Assembly (NCBI GenBank): GCA_965207125.1
Contig: OZ242263.1
Location: forward strand, 620,001 to 684,000
Direction of reading: 5' to 3'
Source of the DNA: G965207125 sp965207125
GTDB taxonomy: Bacteria; Pseudomonadota; Alphaproteobacteria; Puniceispirillales; UBA1172
Length of the DNA stretch: 64,000 bases
The translations under genes were made by a program, and so were the position numbers. Under the pieces are notes generated by a model. It was not told the origin of the DNA and made no database searches. It saw only the letters and a program-made list of their open reading frames with translations. How positions within the stretch are numbered: the stretch's first letter is position 1; the number at the start of each line of letters is the position of its first letter. Positions 19,652 to 31,600 of the stretch are shown here, one piece after another.

Positions 19652-20413
19652 TCATGAAAAATGAAACTGCTCTTGCATCGCGCGTTCAGCTAATCCCGCG
19701 TCTTGGTCGCTGAGAATTTTGAAGCTAACATCTTTATCGAGATAAATGGAAACACGTGTCACATCGCGCACTTCGTGATTATCGGCGGCCGCGCTGACGG
19801 GGCGGAATTTTGGCTCGAGGACCGTTAAAGTGACACGCGAATCCTGCGCCAACAACGCTCCACGCCAACGTCTGGGGCGAAAAGCACTGATAGGGGTCAA
19901 CGCCAGAATCTCAGCGCTAAGTGGAATAATAGGGCCATGGGCTGATAAATTATATGCTGTGCTGCCAGCAGGTGTTGCCACAATGACGCCATCGCCGAGC
20001 ATTTCCTCAATGCGCGTGACGCCATCTATCTCGATGCGAATTTTTGCCGTCTGATGACTCTCCCGCAACAGCGATACCTCGTTTATTCCATGCGCATGAT
20101 GGTCTTTTCCATGCATGTCCCGCGCTGTCATCGCGAGCGGATGGATAATGGTTTCTTCGGCTTTTTCAACCCGTGCGGGTAAATCATGATCATCATAGTT
20201 GTTCATCAGAAAGCCGAAAGTACCACAATTCATACCATAAACGGGTTTATCGGTGTTGAAGGTCGATTTAAGCGCTTTCAGCATATGCCCGTCACCGCCC
20301 AACGCGACCACAGCGGTGCAATCGTGAGCGTCGGCCTGTCCGTAACGTTCGACAAGGTCTTGATATCGTTCCCGAGCGAGTGGGGTCTCGGATGAGGTAA
20401 AATGAAAGCGCAT
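19652..20413 (-). CDS. nadK: NAD kinase
   Basis: Phosphorylates NAD to NADP using ATP. The catalytic box is AVVALGGDGHML (GGDG), followed by MNCGTFGFLMN and TPAGSTAYNLSAHGPIIP, which close the active site. I chose ATG 20413 (253 residues) with AAGGGA seven bases upstream; a longer frame to 20458 adds 15 residues that do not look conserved. It is a single housekeeping gene stranded inside an accessory region: remnants lie on both sides, giant gene 1 downstream and tRNA-Ser upstream. Confidence 0.95.
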   Translation of the reverse strand: MRFHFTSSETPLARERYQDLVERYGQADAHDCTAVVALGGDGHMLKALKSTFNTDKPVYGMNCGTFGFLMNNYDDHDLPARVEKAEETIIHPLAMTARDMHGKDHHAHGINEVSLLRESHQTAKIRIEIDGVTRIEEMLGDGVIVATPAGSTAYNLSAHGPIIPLSAEILALTPISAFRPRRWRGALLAQDSRVTLTVLEPKFRPVSAAADNHEVRDVTRVSIYLDKDVSFKILSDQDAGLAERAMQEQFHFS

Positions 20414-20536
20414 AGCAGATCCCTTATTCTTGGAAAGCCATACCATAACTTTAAGCAAGGCGCTATATTTGCCTGCTCTTCACGGCGATGACCGCCATTT
20501 TATGAATTTTTAAACAAGGAATCTTCTTTGTTTTAG

Positions 20537-20823
20537 TTTACTACGGAGTGGTGTTTTGAAGAACGCTTCCAGAAAGAAGCACAAACAGAAGAAGGTGTAT
20601 GGGATTTTGTCCGGACACACTTGGAATATTTGCCGATCATCAAACATCAAGGCGGCGCGCTACAATTGATTCAAGAACGCGACCCGCCGCATCCTTTTCG
20701 ATCAGATGGTGGCCTATTACGTCCGTAAGGGATTCCCTTGCACCCATCTCACGTCATGAGTTCCAGAAGGCTTTACATAAGAGGAGTTGGCTCAGAAATC
20801 TGGAGTCAGTTGGCCTATGTTAG
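20537..20823 (+). pseudogene. Possible decayed gene (two joined reading frames)
   Basis: An open plus-strand frame without a start codon (20537-20728) encodes protein-like sequence such as EGVWDFVRTHLEYLPIIKHQ and LQLIQERDPPHP. A second frame at 20706-20756 continues with MVAYYVRKGFPCTHLTS, and a third to 20823 with HEFQKALHKRSW. This looks like one gene broken by frameshifts. I do not recognise it. The evidence is compositional only, so confidence is low. Confidence 0.3.
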
Positions 20824-20829
20824 AGAATA

Positions 20830-20905
20830 CCAGTGTCCCCAGCATTTAACTCAAAACCAACATCCGCAAAATTAATCAGCGCCAAACTCTAATAGATGAG
20901 GCTTG
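20830..20905 (-). pseudogene. Short relic related to the remnant at 19283-19640
   Basis: On the minus strand a short stretch reads LALINFADVGFELNAGDTGI, matching LQLVDFADFSFEVNSGKNDI of the other remnant, with clear DNA similarity as well (ATCCGCAAAAT in both on the plus strand). No intact frame surrounds it. Confidence 0.35.
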
Positions 20906-21078
20906 TTGGTAAAAGATCTGGTTTTTAGCACTCAAAACCTCTATCGCTGCTAAAATTCCACCTCTCAGTGCGCTATTTTCTCTTTTTGGTATTGTGGAGG
21001 GCCAAAATGTATCTGCGGCCCCACACCACGCTTAAAATCGGTTTTAAGGAGCTGGTCTTTGATTTTAAAAAAAGCGTT

Positions 21079-21183
21079 TTAGTGTTTTTTCTTACAATGT
21101 TGCTTCTGTGGGTATTCCATCCCAAATCCTACCTTGATGTTTTCGCCCGTGTTCTTTCTTGGAACGGCGTTTGATCTTCGCCC
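21079..21183 (+). repeat. Left arm of a 105-base inverted repeat
   Basis: The reverse complement of this stretch recurs at 22339-22445 with only a few mismatches and one base indel. Weaker similarity continues past the arm (21218-21270 against 22289-22338) after a deletion of some 40 bases. The arms enclose tRNA-Ser and the triple-repeat protein gene. An open frame runs through each arm but differs at its ends, so I treat the arms as non-coding. Confidence 0.8.
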
Positions 21184-21197
21184 CAAGCCCTTCATTG

Positions 21198-21382
21198 CTT
21201 AAAGATGAGGGGGCGAACACTAGGAATGAAAAATGGAGAGAAAAGAATAGGCAAATCGTTGCATCACCAAAAATTTCCCTCTATGATGGGCGCATGAAAA
21301 CAGGAGAAGGGTGGCCGAGTGGTTTAAGGCGCGCGCCTGGAAAGCGTGTTGGGGCTAACGTCCCTCAGGGGTTCAAATCCCC
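21198..21382 (+). repeat. Left copy of a 185-base inverted repeat including most of tRNA-Ser
   Basis: The reverse complement is found at 34039-34223 with no gap and about four mismatches by eye. It covers 107 bases of 5' flank plus the tRNA up to the 3' half of the T-arm, where identity stops abruptly. It brackets the triple-repeat gene and giant gene 2. Confidence 0.9.
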
Positions 21383-21394
21383 TCCCTTCTGCCA
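21305..21394 (+). tRNA. tRNA-Ser (anticodon GGA)
   Basis: A 90-base class II tRNA: acceptor AGAAGGG pairs CCCTTCT, anticodon stem CGCGC/GCGTG with loop CTGGAAA (anticodon GGA), a long variable arm around TTGGGGCTAACGTCCC, T-arm AGGGG-TTCAAAT-CCCCT, and an encoded CCA. This is the intact copy; the relative at 34027-34116 is damaged. Confidence 0.95.
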
Positions 21395-21476
21395 ATTTGC
21401 ACGTTAAGCGCCTGTTAAATAAGCCTTTTTTAACCTGCTTGAGCAGGAAAACATGAGCCTTCTTAAGCGATATTAT

Positions 21477-21983
21477 TCAGGGCTTAGGGTATTTTTGAAC
21501 TAAGAGTTTCGTGGCTTCTTCAAGCAAGGCTGGGGCATTTTTACCTTCGGTGCTTTTTATCCTCGTGACCAATTCCTTGAACTCTTGTTGCGCATGCATT
21601 TGCATACGAAAAAAATTCGGAGATTTATCATATTTATCGAATAAGAGATCGAGGGCCTCCTCCATGAGAGCACGCCTGTGTTTGTCTTCTGTATATTTTA
21701 CTCTTGCGAGCATTCCATCAAAGAGGGTTATATAACCTTCATATATTCTAAATATTTTATAAACAGCAGGGTCCTCCGTCCATTTTTCTTTGTTTTTAGG
21801 TTTTGACTCAACCTTTCGGACTTGCGGATTGCGATCCCTTTCAGAAAAAAGAAGATCTAGGGCTTCTGCGATTAATTCAGGCCCAGTCTTGTTTTCGTCA
21901 TATTTTAATCTTAGAGCCAATTCATCAAAGCCTTGAGCATAACTCAGGCCAATTCTAAACCCTTTAACCTTACGTTTACTCAT
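21477..21983 (-). CDS. Hypothetical protein with three repeats resembling ribbon-helix-helix units
   Basis: A 168-residue charged protein. I chose ATG 21983 because AAGGAGTGGAG lies directly upstream; a longer frame to 22055 lacks this. Three units of 34-60 residues recur with the pattern F-x-E-L-x-x-R-x-K-x-x-E-x-K-x-x-x-x-L-x-E-E-A-x-x-L-L, at about residues 15-55, 85-125 and 135-168 (for example ALMEEALDLLFDKYDKSP and ALLEEATKLLVQKYPKP). The first unit has KGFRIGLS, a possible beta strand ahead of two helices, as in ribbon-helix-helix DNA-binding antitoxins. That is inference from pattern only. No toxin gene is next to it. It lies inside the inverted repeats, between tRNA-Ser and giant gene 2. 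Confidence 0.6.
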   Translation of the reverse strand: MSKRKVKGFRIGLSYAQGFDELALRLKYDENKTGPELIAEALDLLFSERDRNPQVRKVESKPKNKEKWTEDPAVYKIFRIYEGYITLFDGMLARVKYTEDKHRRALMEEALDLLFDKYDKSPNFFRMQMHAQQEFKELVTRIKSTEGKNAPALLEEATKLLVQKYPKP

Positions 21984-22055
21984 CTCCACTCCTTCATTTG
22001 TTGGTTTTTGTGCGGTCTTTAAGGCCCAGCTTATTAACTTTTCGCTTAGATTCAA

Positions 22056-22676
22056 GCATCCTACCAGTGTAATTGTCCTTTGTATTTAACCAATTTGTTC
22101 TTTTACCTTTCGGTGATACGACTTTATCCCTTCTGGCCGTTGGTTTTGTAAAACCGCCGAAGGAATGACGATAACGACAAGGTTGAGCACGACCGTGCTC
22201 TTGTCTTACCCACCCTTAAAATTCGTTAGGCCAGCAACTTTCATGCCGACAACCGCTACTCAGAAAAAAACATATTATCAAGTCAAAGCAACAATTTATC
22301 TACCCTTTTCTCCCCATCTTTCATTCTTACCTTTCGCCGGGCGAAGATCAAAACGCCGTTCCGAGAAAGAACACGGGCGAAAACATCAAGGTAGGATTTG
22401 GGACGGAATACCCACAGAAGCAACATTGTAAGAAAAAATACTAAGTGGCACTTGATGGTTTTATTACTTGAAGTCAAGGCGTTTACCAAATCGCCGGGTT
22501 TTAATGTGGCGAATTTTGATGCTTACATCAGATCTTTGAGGAGGCCTGCTTACAGAAGCCTTCTGCATTACTGCCGCCTAACGATTCATTTATAATATGC
22601 TGGCATAATATGCTGGAGCAAAATGGGTTTAAGCATCTCGTCTTTGTTCAGATGTTCTGAGAGGCCTTTGACAGCG
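22056..22676. other. Intergenic stretch with palindromes, no convincing gene
   Basis: Contains the palindromes GGTTTT-GT-AAAACC (22142-22155) and GAGCACG-AC-CGTGCTC (22185-22200, with outer GACAA/TTGTC pairing and a bulge), then the right arm of the 105-base inverted repeat. Open frames here are short and have no Shine-Dalgarno sequence. No clear terminator follows giant gene 2, whose stop is at 22677. Confidence 0.5.
22339..22445 (-). repeat. Right arm of the 105-base inverted repeat
   Basis: Reverse-complement partner of 21079-21183. One A in the run GATCAAAACG is missing in the left arm, so the reading frames of the two arms differ, which argues against a coding role. Confidence 0.8.
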
Positions 22677-25600
22677 TTAGATGATATCGGTCTCTCCGCC
22701 GCCTAACTCCAAGCTGGTTGGTTGCAGGTCATCGTCGTGCTGCTCACTAAGCGTCTCATAAATGGGGGGGTCTAGGGGCTCTTCGCTCGCCCGCTCGCTT
22801 GCTCCGTTAGTACCAGAAGGAGCACCACCCTTAAAACCAATACTCCCCTCGCCAAAGAGACGCGGCAAGACTTCATCCAGATTCTTAAACGCTGCGTGGG
22901 TGAAGTCAAGGTTATCAGCGACCTTATCCTCCCCACCCAGAATCTCAACCAGATCATCAAAATCAAGCCGCTCATCAAAAGTAATCTGTACCAGAGGGCT
23001 AGAAACACGTCCGCCACCGAAAGCCGATGCGTCCTTAAAGTGCAGCGACACACTGTCAAAATAGAATTCGCCATTCGTATCAGTTCCCCACTGCATGGTG
23101 ACGACAAAGGCATCATCAGCGGTTAAATCTTCACCGTCCGCACCATTGAGGCTTTCTAGAAACGCTGTCAGACTATCGAAATTACGCTCTATAACGAATG
23201 TTAATTTATCTTGTCCGCGCTTGAAGCCCACAATCTCATCACCGCCATCAATACCAACACCATCATAATCGAAGGCATAAAGCACTTCATCGGCGCCCGC
23301 GTCTTCTTCTGCGTTATTGACTGTGGTGCGGGTAAGCTTAATTTCATCATCGCCCGCACCGCCATCTATTTGATCATCCTTCTGACCGCCAGTGATGATA
23401 TCACTACCATCTCCCGCCTCGATCTTCTGTGGAACATCTACATCAGAAAAGTCTACCGTGTTATCTTGGGCAGAGGCCGTATTCCCAACAACCTCTCGCG
23501 AAGTGATCTCGATGGTTTGCTCCTCAAGGGACACCACTCCATCTGAAATTGTGAAGGACAGCGGGTTGCTTTGTGATGTAGAAAAACTGCTAACATTTGG
23601 CACATAGGTTATGAGCCCGTTGTTAATATCCGCCTGGGTGAAGGTATCACCGTTATTGAGTGGAGTCCCACTCCTCAACAGCATGCCTGCATCCGGCAGA
23701 GTGGTAATGGTGTATACTAGCAATGTTGGGTCAGATTCATTTCCAGAGGCAACCTTCAGCATTGTCTCATCAATAGTGATACTCGTCTCATCGGGATTAT
23801 AAGTGAGGCTGTTACGCTGAATTTCGGGTGTGGCCTGCACCGTGATGGTAAATGTCGCCTCAACCGTTGCGCCACTCTTATCGGTCGCTACGATTTTGAT
23901 CACGTAAGTGCCAGTTCTGGTTAGCGTGCCAGTGATTTCATCATCGTCGGAGTTATAAGTAAGCCCGATCGTGCTCAACGGTCTGTCATCATCAAGCGTC
24001 ACCTCAAAAGTCAATTCATCGCCCTCATCAACGTCAGTGAACTGATCGCTTAGATTGCTCAGAGTAAACTGTCCACCTGTCGTCACCTCTCTATTAAAGA
24101 ACTCCCCGCTAACCGTAGGGGCATCATTCACACCACTAATCGTGATGGTCACCGTGATGGGGTCCGCACCCTCAGCGGTAAAGGTAAAGTCGTCGGTTAA
24201 TGTATCATCCTTCAACGCCTGCACATCCGCATTAGTGTTATTCAGCGTGTAAGTCCAAACACCACCCTCCGCACTCGCAACAAAGGTCAGCGTTCCGTAT
24301 TGGCCAGCGCCATCTGACAGCGCAACTGTTGGCAACCCATCGTCATCAGCGTCCGTAATGATGAGCGTCCCTGTAATGGAGTCTGCTGCATCCTCAGTAA
24401 TCGAGCCGTCCATAGCACCACCGATTACCGGTGCATTATCAGCTGCGACTACAATATCAAATGTTGAAGGCTGGGACGCAGCGCCGCTACCGCCATCGTC
24501 TGTCGCGATGACCTCGATCGTGTAAGGGCCAGTAGGAATACTGTCTAATAATGCACCGGTGATCATCTTGGTATCAGAGTCATACTCAAGACCGATCGCA
24601 TCCAATCCAGACTTACTACCATCACTAGACAGCACCATCACCGCCAGAGTAAAGGTATCGTCGGTATCAACGTCAGTGAAAAGACTACTCAGATCAATAG
24701 CTGTGATCTCTTGACCTACCCGCCCAGCTTGTTCACCAATTTCATTGCCAGACTCAACGACAGGAGCGTCATTCACACCACTAATCGTGATGGTCACCAT
24801 GATAGGGTCCGCACCCTCAGCGGTAAAGGTAAAGTTGTCGGTTAATGTATCACCCTTCAACGCCTGCACAGCCGGATTAGCATTATCCAGCGTGTAAGTC
24901 CAAACACCGCCGTTCGCATCTGCAACAAAGGTCAGCGTGCCGTATTGGCCAGCACCATCTGTAAGCACGACCATTGGCAACGCATCGCCCTCAGCGTCCG
25001 TAATGGTGAGCGTCCCCGTAAGGGGGTCTGCTACATCCTCAGCAATCGAGCCGTCCACAGCACCACCGATTACCGGTGCGTTATCGGGTGCGACTACAAT
25101 GTTAAATGTCGAAGGCTGGGACTCATCACCTCCCCCGCCACCGTCTGTCGCGATGACCTCAATCGTGTAAGGGCCAGCAACAATACTGTTTAATAATGTA
25201 CCGGTGATCATCTTGGTATCAGAGTCATACTCAAGACCAAGTGTATCCAATCCAGACTTAGTACTACCATCACTAGACAGCACCATCACCGTCAGAGTAA
25301 AGGTATCGTCGGTGTCAACGTCAGTGAAAAGACTACTCAGATCAATAGCCGTGATCTCTTGACCTACCCGCCCAGCTTGTTCACCAATTTCATTGCCAGA
25401 CTCAACGACAGGAACGTCATTCACACCACTAATCGTGATGGTCACCATGATATCTTCGGCGCCTTCAGCGGTAAAGGTAAATTCGTCGGTTAATGTATCA
25501 TCCTTCAACGCCTGCACAGCCGCATTAGTGTTATCCAGCGTGTAAGTCCAAACACCGCCGTCCGCACTCGCAACAAAGGTCAGCGTGCCGTATTGGCCAG

Positions 25601-28600
25601 TGCCAGACGAAAGCTCGACTGTTGGCAACGCATCGTCCTCAGCGTCCGTAATGGTGAGCGTCCCCGTAATGGAGTCTGCTCCATCCTCAGCAATCGTGCC
25701 GTCCACAGCACCACCGATTACCGGTGCATTATCAGCTGCGACTACAATATCAAATGTCGAAGGCTGGGACGCAGCGCCGCTACCGCCACCGTCTGTCGCT
25801 ATGACCTCGATCGTGTAAGGGCCGGCAACAACACTGTTTAATAATGTACCGGTGATCATCTTGGTATCAGAGTCATACTCAAGACCAAGTGTATCCAATC
25901 CAGACTTAGTACTACCATCACTAGACAGCACCATCACCGTCAGAGTAAAGGTATCGCCGGTGTCAACGTCAGTGAAAAGACCACTCAGATCAATAGCCGT
26001 GATCTCTTGACCTACCCGCCCAGTTTGTTCAGCAATTTCATTGCCAGACTCAACGACAGGAGCGTCATTCACACCACTAATCGTGATGGTCACCATGACA
26101 TCTTCGGTGCCTGCAGCGGTAAAGGTAAAGTCGTCGGTTAATGTATTACCCTTCAACGCCTGCACAGCCGCATTGGTGTTATTCAGCGTGTAAGTCCAAA
26201 CACCACCGTCCGCACGCGCCACAAAGGTCAGCGTTCCGTATTGGCCAGCACCATCTGTAAGCACGACCGTTGGCAACGCATCGTTGTCAGCGTCCGTAAT
26301 GGTGAGTGTCCCTGTAGAGTCTACTGCATCTTCATCAATCGTGCCGTCCACAGCACCACCGATTACCGGTGCATTATCAGGTGCGACCACAATATCAAAT
26401 GTCGAAGGCTGGGACGCAGCGCCGCCCCCGCCACCGTCTGTCGCGATGACCTCGATCGTGTAAGTGCCGGCAGAAACGTCACTTCTTATCGTGCCTGTGA
26501 TTGCATTTTCGCTCGGGTCGTAAGTAAGACCAAGTCTAGTATCCAACCCTACCCTAGCACTACCATCTTGAACCATCACCGTCAGAGTCAAGATATCGCC
26601 GGTATCAACGTCAGTGAAAAGACTACTCAGATCAATAGCCTTGATCTCTTGACCTACCCGCCCAGCTTGTTCAACAATTTCATTGCCAGACTCAACGACA
26701 GGAGCGTCATTCACACCACTAATCGTGATAGTCACCGTGATGGGGTCCGCACCTTCAGCGGTAAAGGTAAAGTCGTCGGTTAATGTATCACCCTTCAATG
26801 CCTGCACAGCCGCATTAGTGTTATTCAGCGTGTAAGTCCAAACACCGCCGTCCGCACTCGCAACAAAGGTCAGCGTTCCGTATTGGCCAGCGCCATCTGA
26901 CAGCATGACTGTTGGCAACGGATCGCCCTCAGCGTCCGTAATGGTGAGCGTCCCCGTAAGGGGGTCTGCTACATCCTCAGCAATCGTGCCGTCCATAGCA
27001 CCACCGATTACCGGTGCGATATCGGGTGCGACCACAATGTCAAATGTCGAAGGCTGGGACTCATCGCCGCCACCGTCTGTCGCTATGACCTCGATCGTGT
27101 AAGGGCCGGCAGCAACACTGTTTAATAATGTACCGGTGATCATCTTGGTACCAGAGTCATACCCAAGACCAAGTGTATCCAATCCAGACTTAGTACTACC
27201 ATCACTAGACAGCACCATCACCGTCAGAGTAAAGGTATCGCCGGTATCAACGTCAGTGAAAAGACCACTCAGATCAATAGCCTCGATCTCTTGACCTACC
27301 CGCCCAGCTTGTTCACCAATTTCATTGCCAGACTCAACGACAGGAGCATCATTCGCACCAGTAACCGTGATCGTTACCTCAAAGGTCTCACGCACGGCAC
27401 TAAAGATGAAGGTTTCTGTTGCCGTCTGCTGATCAGCTAGCGCTTCCGCCCTGTCATCTAGCGTGTAAACCCACTCGCCACTGCTCACATTAAACCTCAT
27501 CACGCCGTATGTGCCTGTGCTCATGCCCGGGCTATCAGTGGTTTCTTTGGATACAAGCGTGATCGTATTACCGGACGCCGTGAGCGTTCCCGTGTTATCA
27601 TCACCGGGAGCACCACCTTCGGTCACCGAGCCTGTTTCATCACCAGAGATTGGCACGATCTCAAAATAAGTTGATGGCAAGTCATCAGGACCGATAATAC
27701 TGATAAAACCCCCGTCATCCAGAGCGGCGTCATAACCCGGCCTGCCAAATCCACCGAACAGACTACTCAACTGAGCAACAGTAGAAATAGTCTCCTCGGA
27801 AAAATTAGTTCCCCCAGTGAGAGTATCCCAAACCGCCCTGTCATTCAAAGCCTCAGAGGTCACACGGTCAAAGTAAATATAAAGCGTGCTTCCTGCATCA
27901 TTAGATGTCGATACTCCATCGTCTGTACCGCCTGCATCAAAATTTATAAACAAAAAAACTCTTGCACCAGCATCTAATTCGCTGGAACTTAAATAATCAT
28001 CATCATCGTCGTCCCCGTCAATACTTAGTTGAAAAGCATCTTTTGTTAGGCTATCGAATAAACTAGCAAGGGTCGTGGGGGATCCGTTAACATCGAGAAT
28101 AACCAATTTATCCTCACCGGGGGTAAATTCTCTAACCACACCGAAGCCATCCTCGGCTTTAACCTTACCATCAGTGTCGCTAGTATCAACACGATAAACC
28201 ACGGTATCTGTACCGCCCGCGCTCAGATCTATAATATCGGCACCATATCCGCCGACAAGCAGGTCATCACCGAGACCTCCTGTGAGGGTATCAGAAGAAT
28301 TGAAGCCAAAAATAGCCTGGTTATCACTCGTACTCGCATCTCCAAGATTACTATCATCACCATTAGTACCAAATACATCGGTTCTGCCGCTAATGGTAAT
28401 AGTGATTGTTTGAGTTTGCGCACTGTCGTCATCGGCCGTAACATTCACTACAAAAGTATCGGTGAGAGTATCGGTGAGAGTATCACCGCTATTGAGCGCT
28501 CTCACATCGGTATTTCCGTTATCTAGCTTGTAAACCCACTCGCCATCATCATCGATAGAGGCTGTACCATAAGTGCCTTGAGTAGAGATGGTGAACGGAG

Positions 28601-31600
28601 TTGTCGAGGCGAGCAAAGTATCATCATTGACATCAAGATCGCCACTAGTCGATGGATCACCTTCATAGACCGTATTCCCAGCAATCTCTCGCGAGGTGAT
28701 CTCGAGGGTTTGCTCCTCAATGGTAGCCACTCCATCTGAAATTGTGAAGGACAGCGGGTTGCTTTGTGATATGAAAAAACTGCCAACATCTGGCACATAG
28801 GTTATGAGCCCGTTGTTAATATCCGCCTGGGTGAAGGTATCACCGTTATTGAGTGGAGTCCCACTCTTCAATAGCATGCCTGCATCCGGCAGAGTGGTAA
28901 TGGTGTATACTAGCAACGTTGGGTCTAATTGATTGTCAGAGGTAACCTCCAGCATTGTCTCATCAATAGTGATACTCGTTGCATCGGAATTATAAGTGAG
29001 GCTGTTACGCTGAATTATGGGTATGGCCGAAAAGATATTAAGGTCAAATGTCGCCTCAACCGTTGCTCCACTCTTATCGGTCGCTACGATTTTGATCACG
29101 TAAGTGCCAGTTTCGGTCACCGAGCCAGTGATTTCATCTTCGTCAGAATTATAAGTAAGCCCGATCGTGCTCAACGCCGCGCCATCATCAAGCGTCACCT
29201 CAAAAGTCAATTCATCGCCCTGATCAACGTCAGTGAACTGATCGCTTAGATTGGTCAGAATAAACTGTCCACCTGTCGCAACCACTCTAGTAAAGAACTC
29301 CCCGCTAACCATAGGGGCATCATTCGCGCCAGTAATCGTGATGGTCACCGTGATGGGGGCCGCTCCATTGGCGGTAAAAGTGAAGGTTTCGGTTAATACC
29401 TCACCATCCCCCAACGCCTGCACAGCCGCATTAGTGTTATTCAGCTCGTAAGTCCAAACGCCACCCTCCGCACTCGCAACAAAGGTCAGCGTTCCGTATT
29501 GGCCAGTGCCATTTGTAAGCGCGACTGTTGGCAACGGATCGCCATCAGCGTCCGTAATAGTGAGCGTCCCCGTAAGGGGGTTTGCTGCATCCTCAGCAAT
29601 CGAGCCGTCCATAGCACCACCGATTACCGGTGCGATATCGGGTGCAACCACAATGTCAAATGTCGAAGGCTGGGACTCATCGCCGCTACCGTCTGTCGCG
29701 ATGACCTCGATCGTGTAAGGGCCGGCAGCAACACTGTTTAATAATGTACCGGTGATCATCTTGGTACCAGAGTCATACCCAAGACCAAGTGTATCCAATC
29801 CAGACTTAGTACTACCATCACTAGACAGCACCATCACCGTCAGAGTAAAGGTATCGCCGGTATCAACGTCAGTGAAAAGACCACTCAGATCAATAGCCTC
29901 GATCTCTTGACCTACCCGCCCAGCTTGTTCACCAATTTCATTGCCAGACTCAACGACAGGAGCACCATTCGCACCAGTAACCGTGATCGTTACCTCAAAG
30001 GTCTCACGCACGGCACTAAAGATGAAGGTTTCTGTTGCCGTCTGCTGATCAGCTAACGCTTCCGCCCTGTCATCTAGCGTGTAAACCCACTCGCCACTGC
30101 TCACATTAAACCTCATCACGCCGTATGTGCCTGTGCTCATGCCCGGGCTATCAGTGGTTTCTTTGGATACAAGCGTGATCGTATTACCGGACGCCGTGAG
30201 CGTTCCCGTGTTATCATCACCGGGAGCACCACCTTCGGTCACCGAGCCTGTTTCATCACCAGAGATTGGCACGATTTCAAAATAAGAGTCTGGCAAGTCA
30301 TCAGGACCGATAACACTGATAAAACCCCCGTCATCCAGAGCGGCGTCATAACCCGGCCTGCCAAATCCACCGAACAGACTACTCAACTGAGCAACAGTAG
30401 AAATAGTATCCGAGGAAAAATTAGTTCCCCCAGTGAGAGTATCCCAAACCGCCCTGTCATTCAAAGCCTCAGAGGTCACACGGTCAAAGTCAATTATAAG
30501 ATGTTGTCCTGCATTAGTAGATCTCAATGCTCCATCGTCTGTACCGCTTGTTTGAAAAACTATAAACAAAAAAACTCTTGCACCAGCATCTAATTCGCTG
30601 GAACTTAAATTATGATCACCATCGTTGTCCCCGCTAATACGTAGTTCAAAAGCATCTTTTGTTAGGCGAGCGAATAAAGCAGCAAGGGTCGTGGGGGGTC
30701 CGTTAACATCGAGAATAACCAATTTATCCTCACCGGGGGTAAATTCTAAAACCCCCTCGCGGCCATCCTCGGCTTTAACCAAACGACCACCAGCGTCACT
30801 ACTATTAATACGATAAACCACGGTATCTGTACCGCCCGCGCTCAGATCTATTATATCAAAACCATATCCGCCGACAAGCAGGTCATCACCGCTACCTCCT
30901 GTGAGGGTATCTCTAGAATTGAAGCCAAAAATAGCCTGGTTATCACTCGTACTCGCATCTCCAAGACTAGTATCTCCACCATTAGTACCAAATACATCGG
31001 TTCTGCCTCTAATGGTAATAGTGACTGTTTGAGTTTCCGCACGGCCACTAGCGAGATTTACATCCACTACAAAAGTATCGGTGAGAGTATCACCGCTATT
31101 GAGCGCTCTCACATCGGTATTTCCGTTATCTAGCTTGTAAACCCACTCGCCATCATCATCGATAGAGGCTGTACCATAAGTGCCTTGAGTAGAGATGGTG
31201 AACGGAGTTGTCGAGGCGAGCAAATCATCATCATTGACATCAAGATCGCCACTAGTCGATAGATCACCTTCATAGACCGTATTCCCAACAACCTCTCGCG
31301 AGGTGATCTCGAGGGTTTGCTCCTCAAGGGTAGCCACTCCGTCTGAAAATGTGAAGGACAGCGGATTGCTTTGTGATGTATGAGGATTGCTAACTGATGG
31401 CACATAGGTTATGAGCCCGTTGTTAATATCCGCCTGGGTGAAGGTATCACCGTTATTGAGTGGAGTCCCACTCTTCAATAGCATGCCTGCATCCGGCAGA
31501 GTGGTAATGGTGTATACTAGCAACGTTGGGTCTAATTGATTGTCAGAGGTAACCTCCAGCATTGTCTCATCAATAGTGATACTCGTTGCATCGGGATTAT

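Noticed and set aside
22165..22431. An 88-codon frame whose end recurs in the left repeat arm
   Set aside because: The repeat arms differ by one base indel and the frames upstream are unrelated, so the similarity reflects the DNA repeat, not a conserved protein.
21079..22445. Insertion sequence with terminal inverted repeats
   Set aside because: No transposase-like protein inside; the enclosed gene looks like a small DNA-binding or structural protein and the unit contains a functional tRNA.
24120..27340. Regular repeats that might suggest a CRISPR array
   Set aside because: Units are about 645 bases and coding throughout, with no short repeat-spacer structure and no cas genes.
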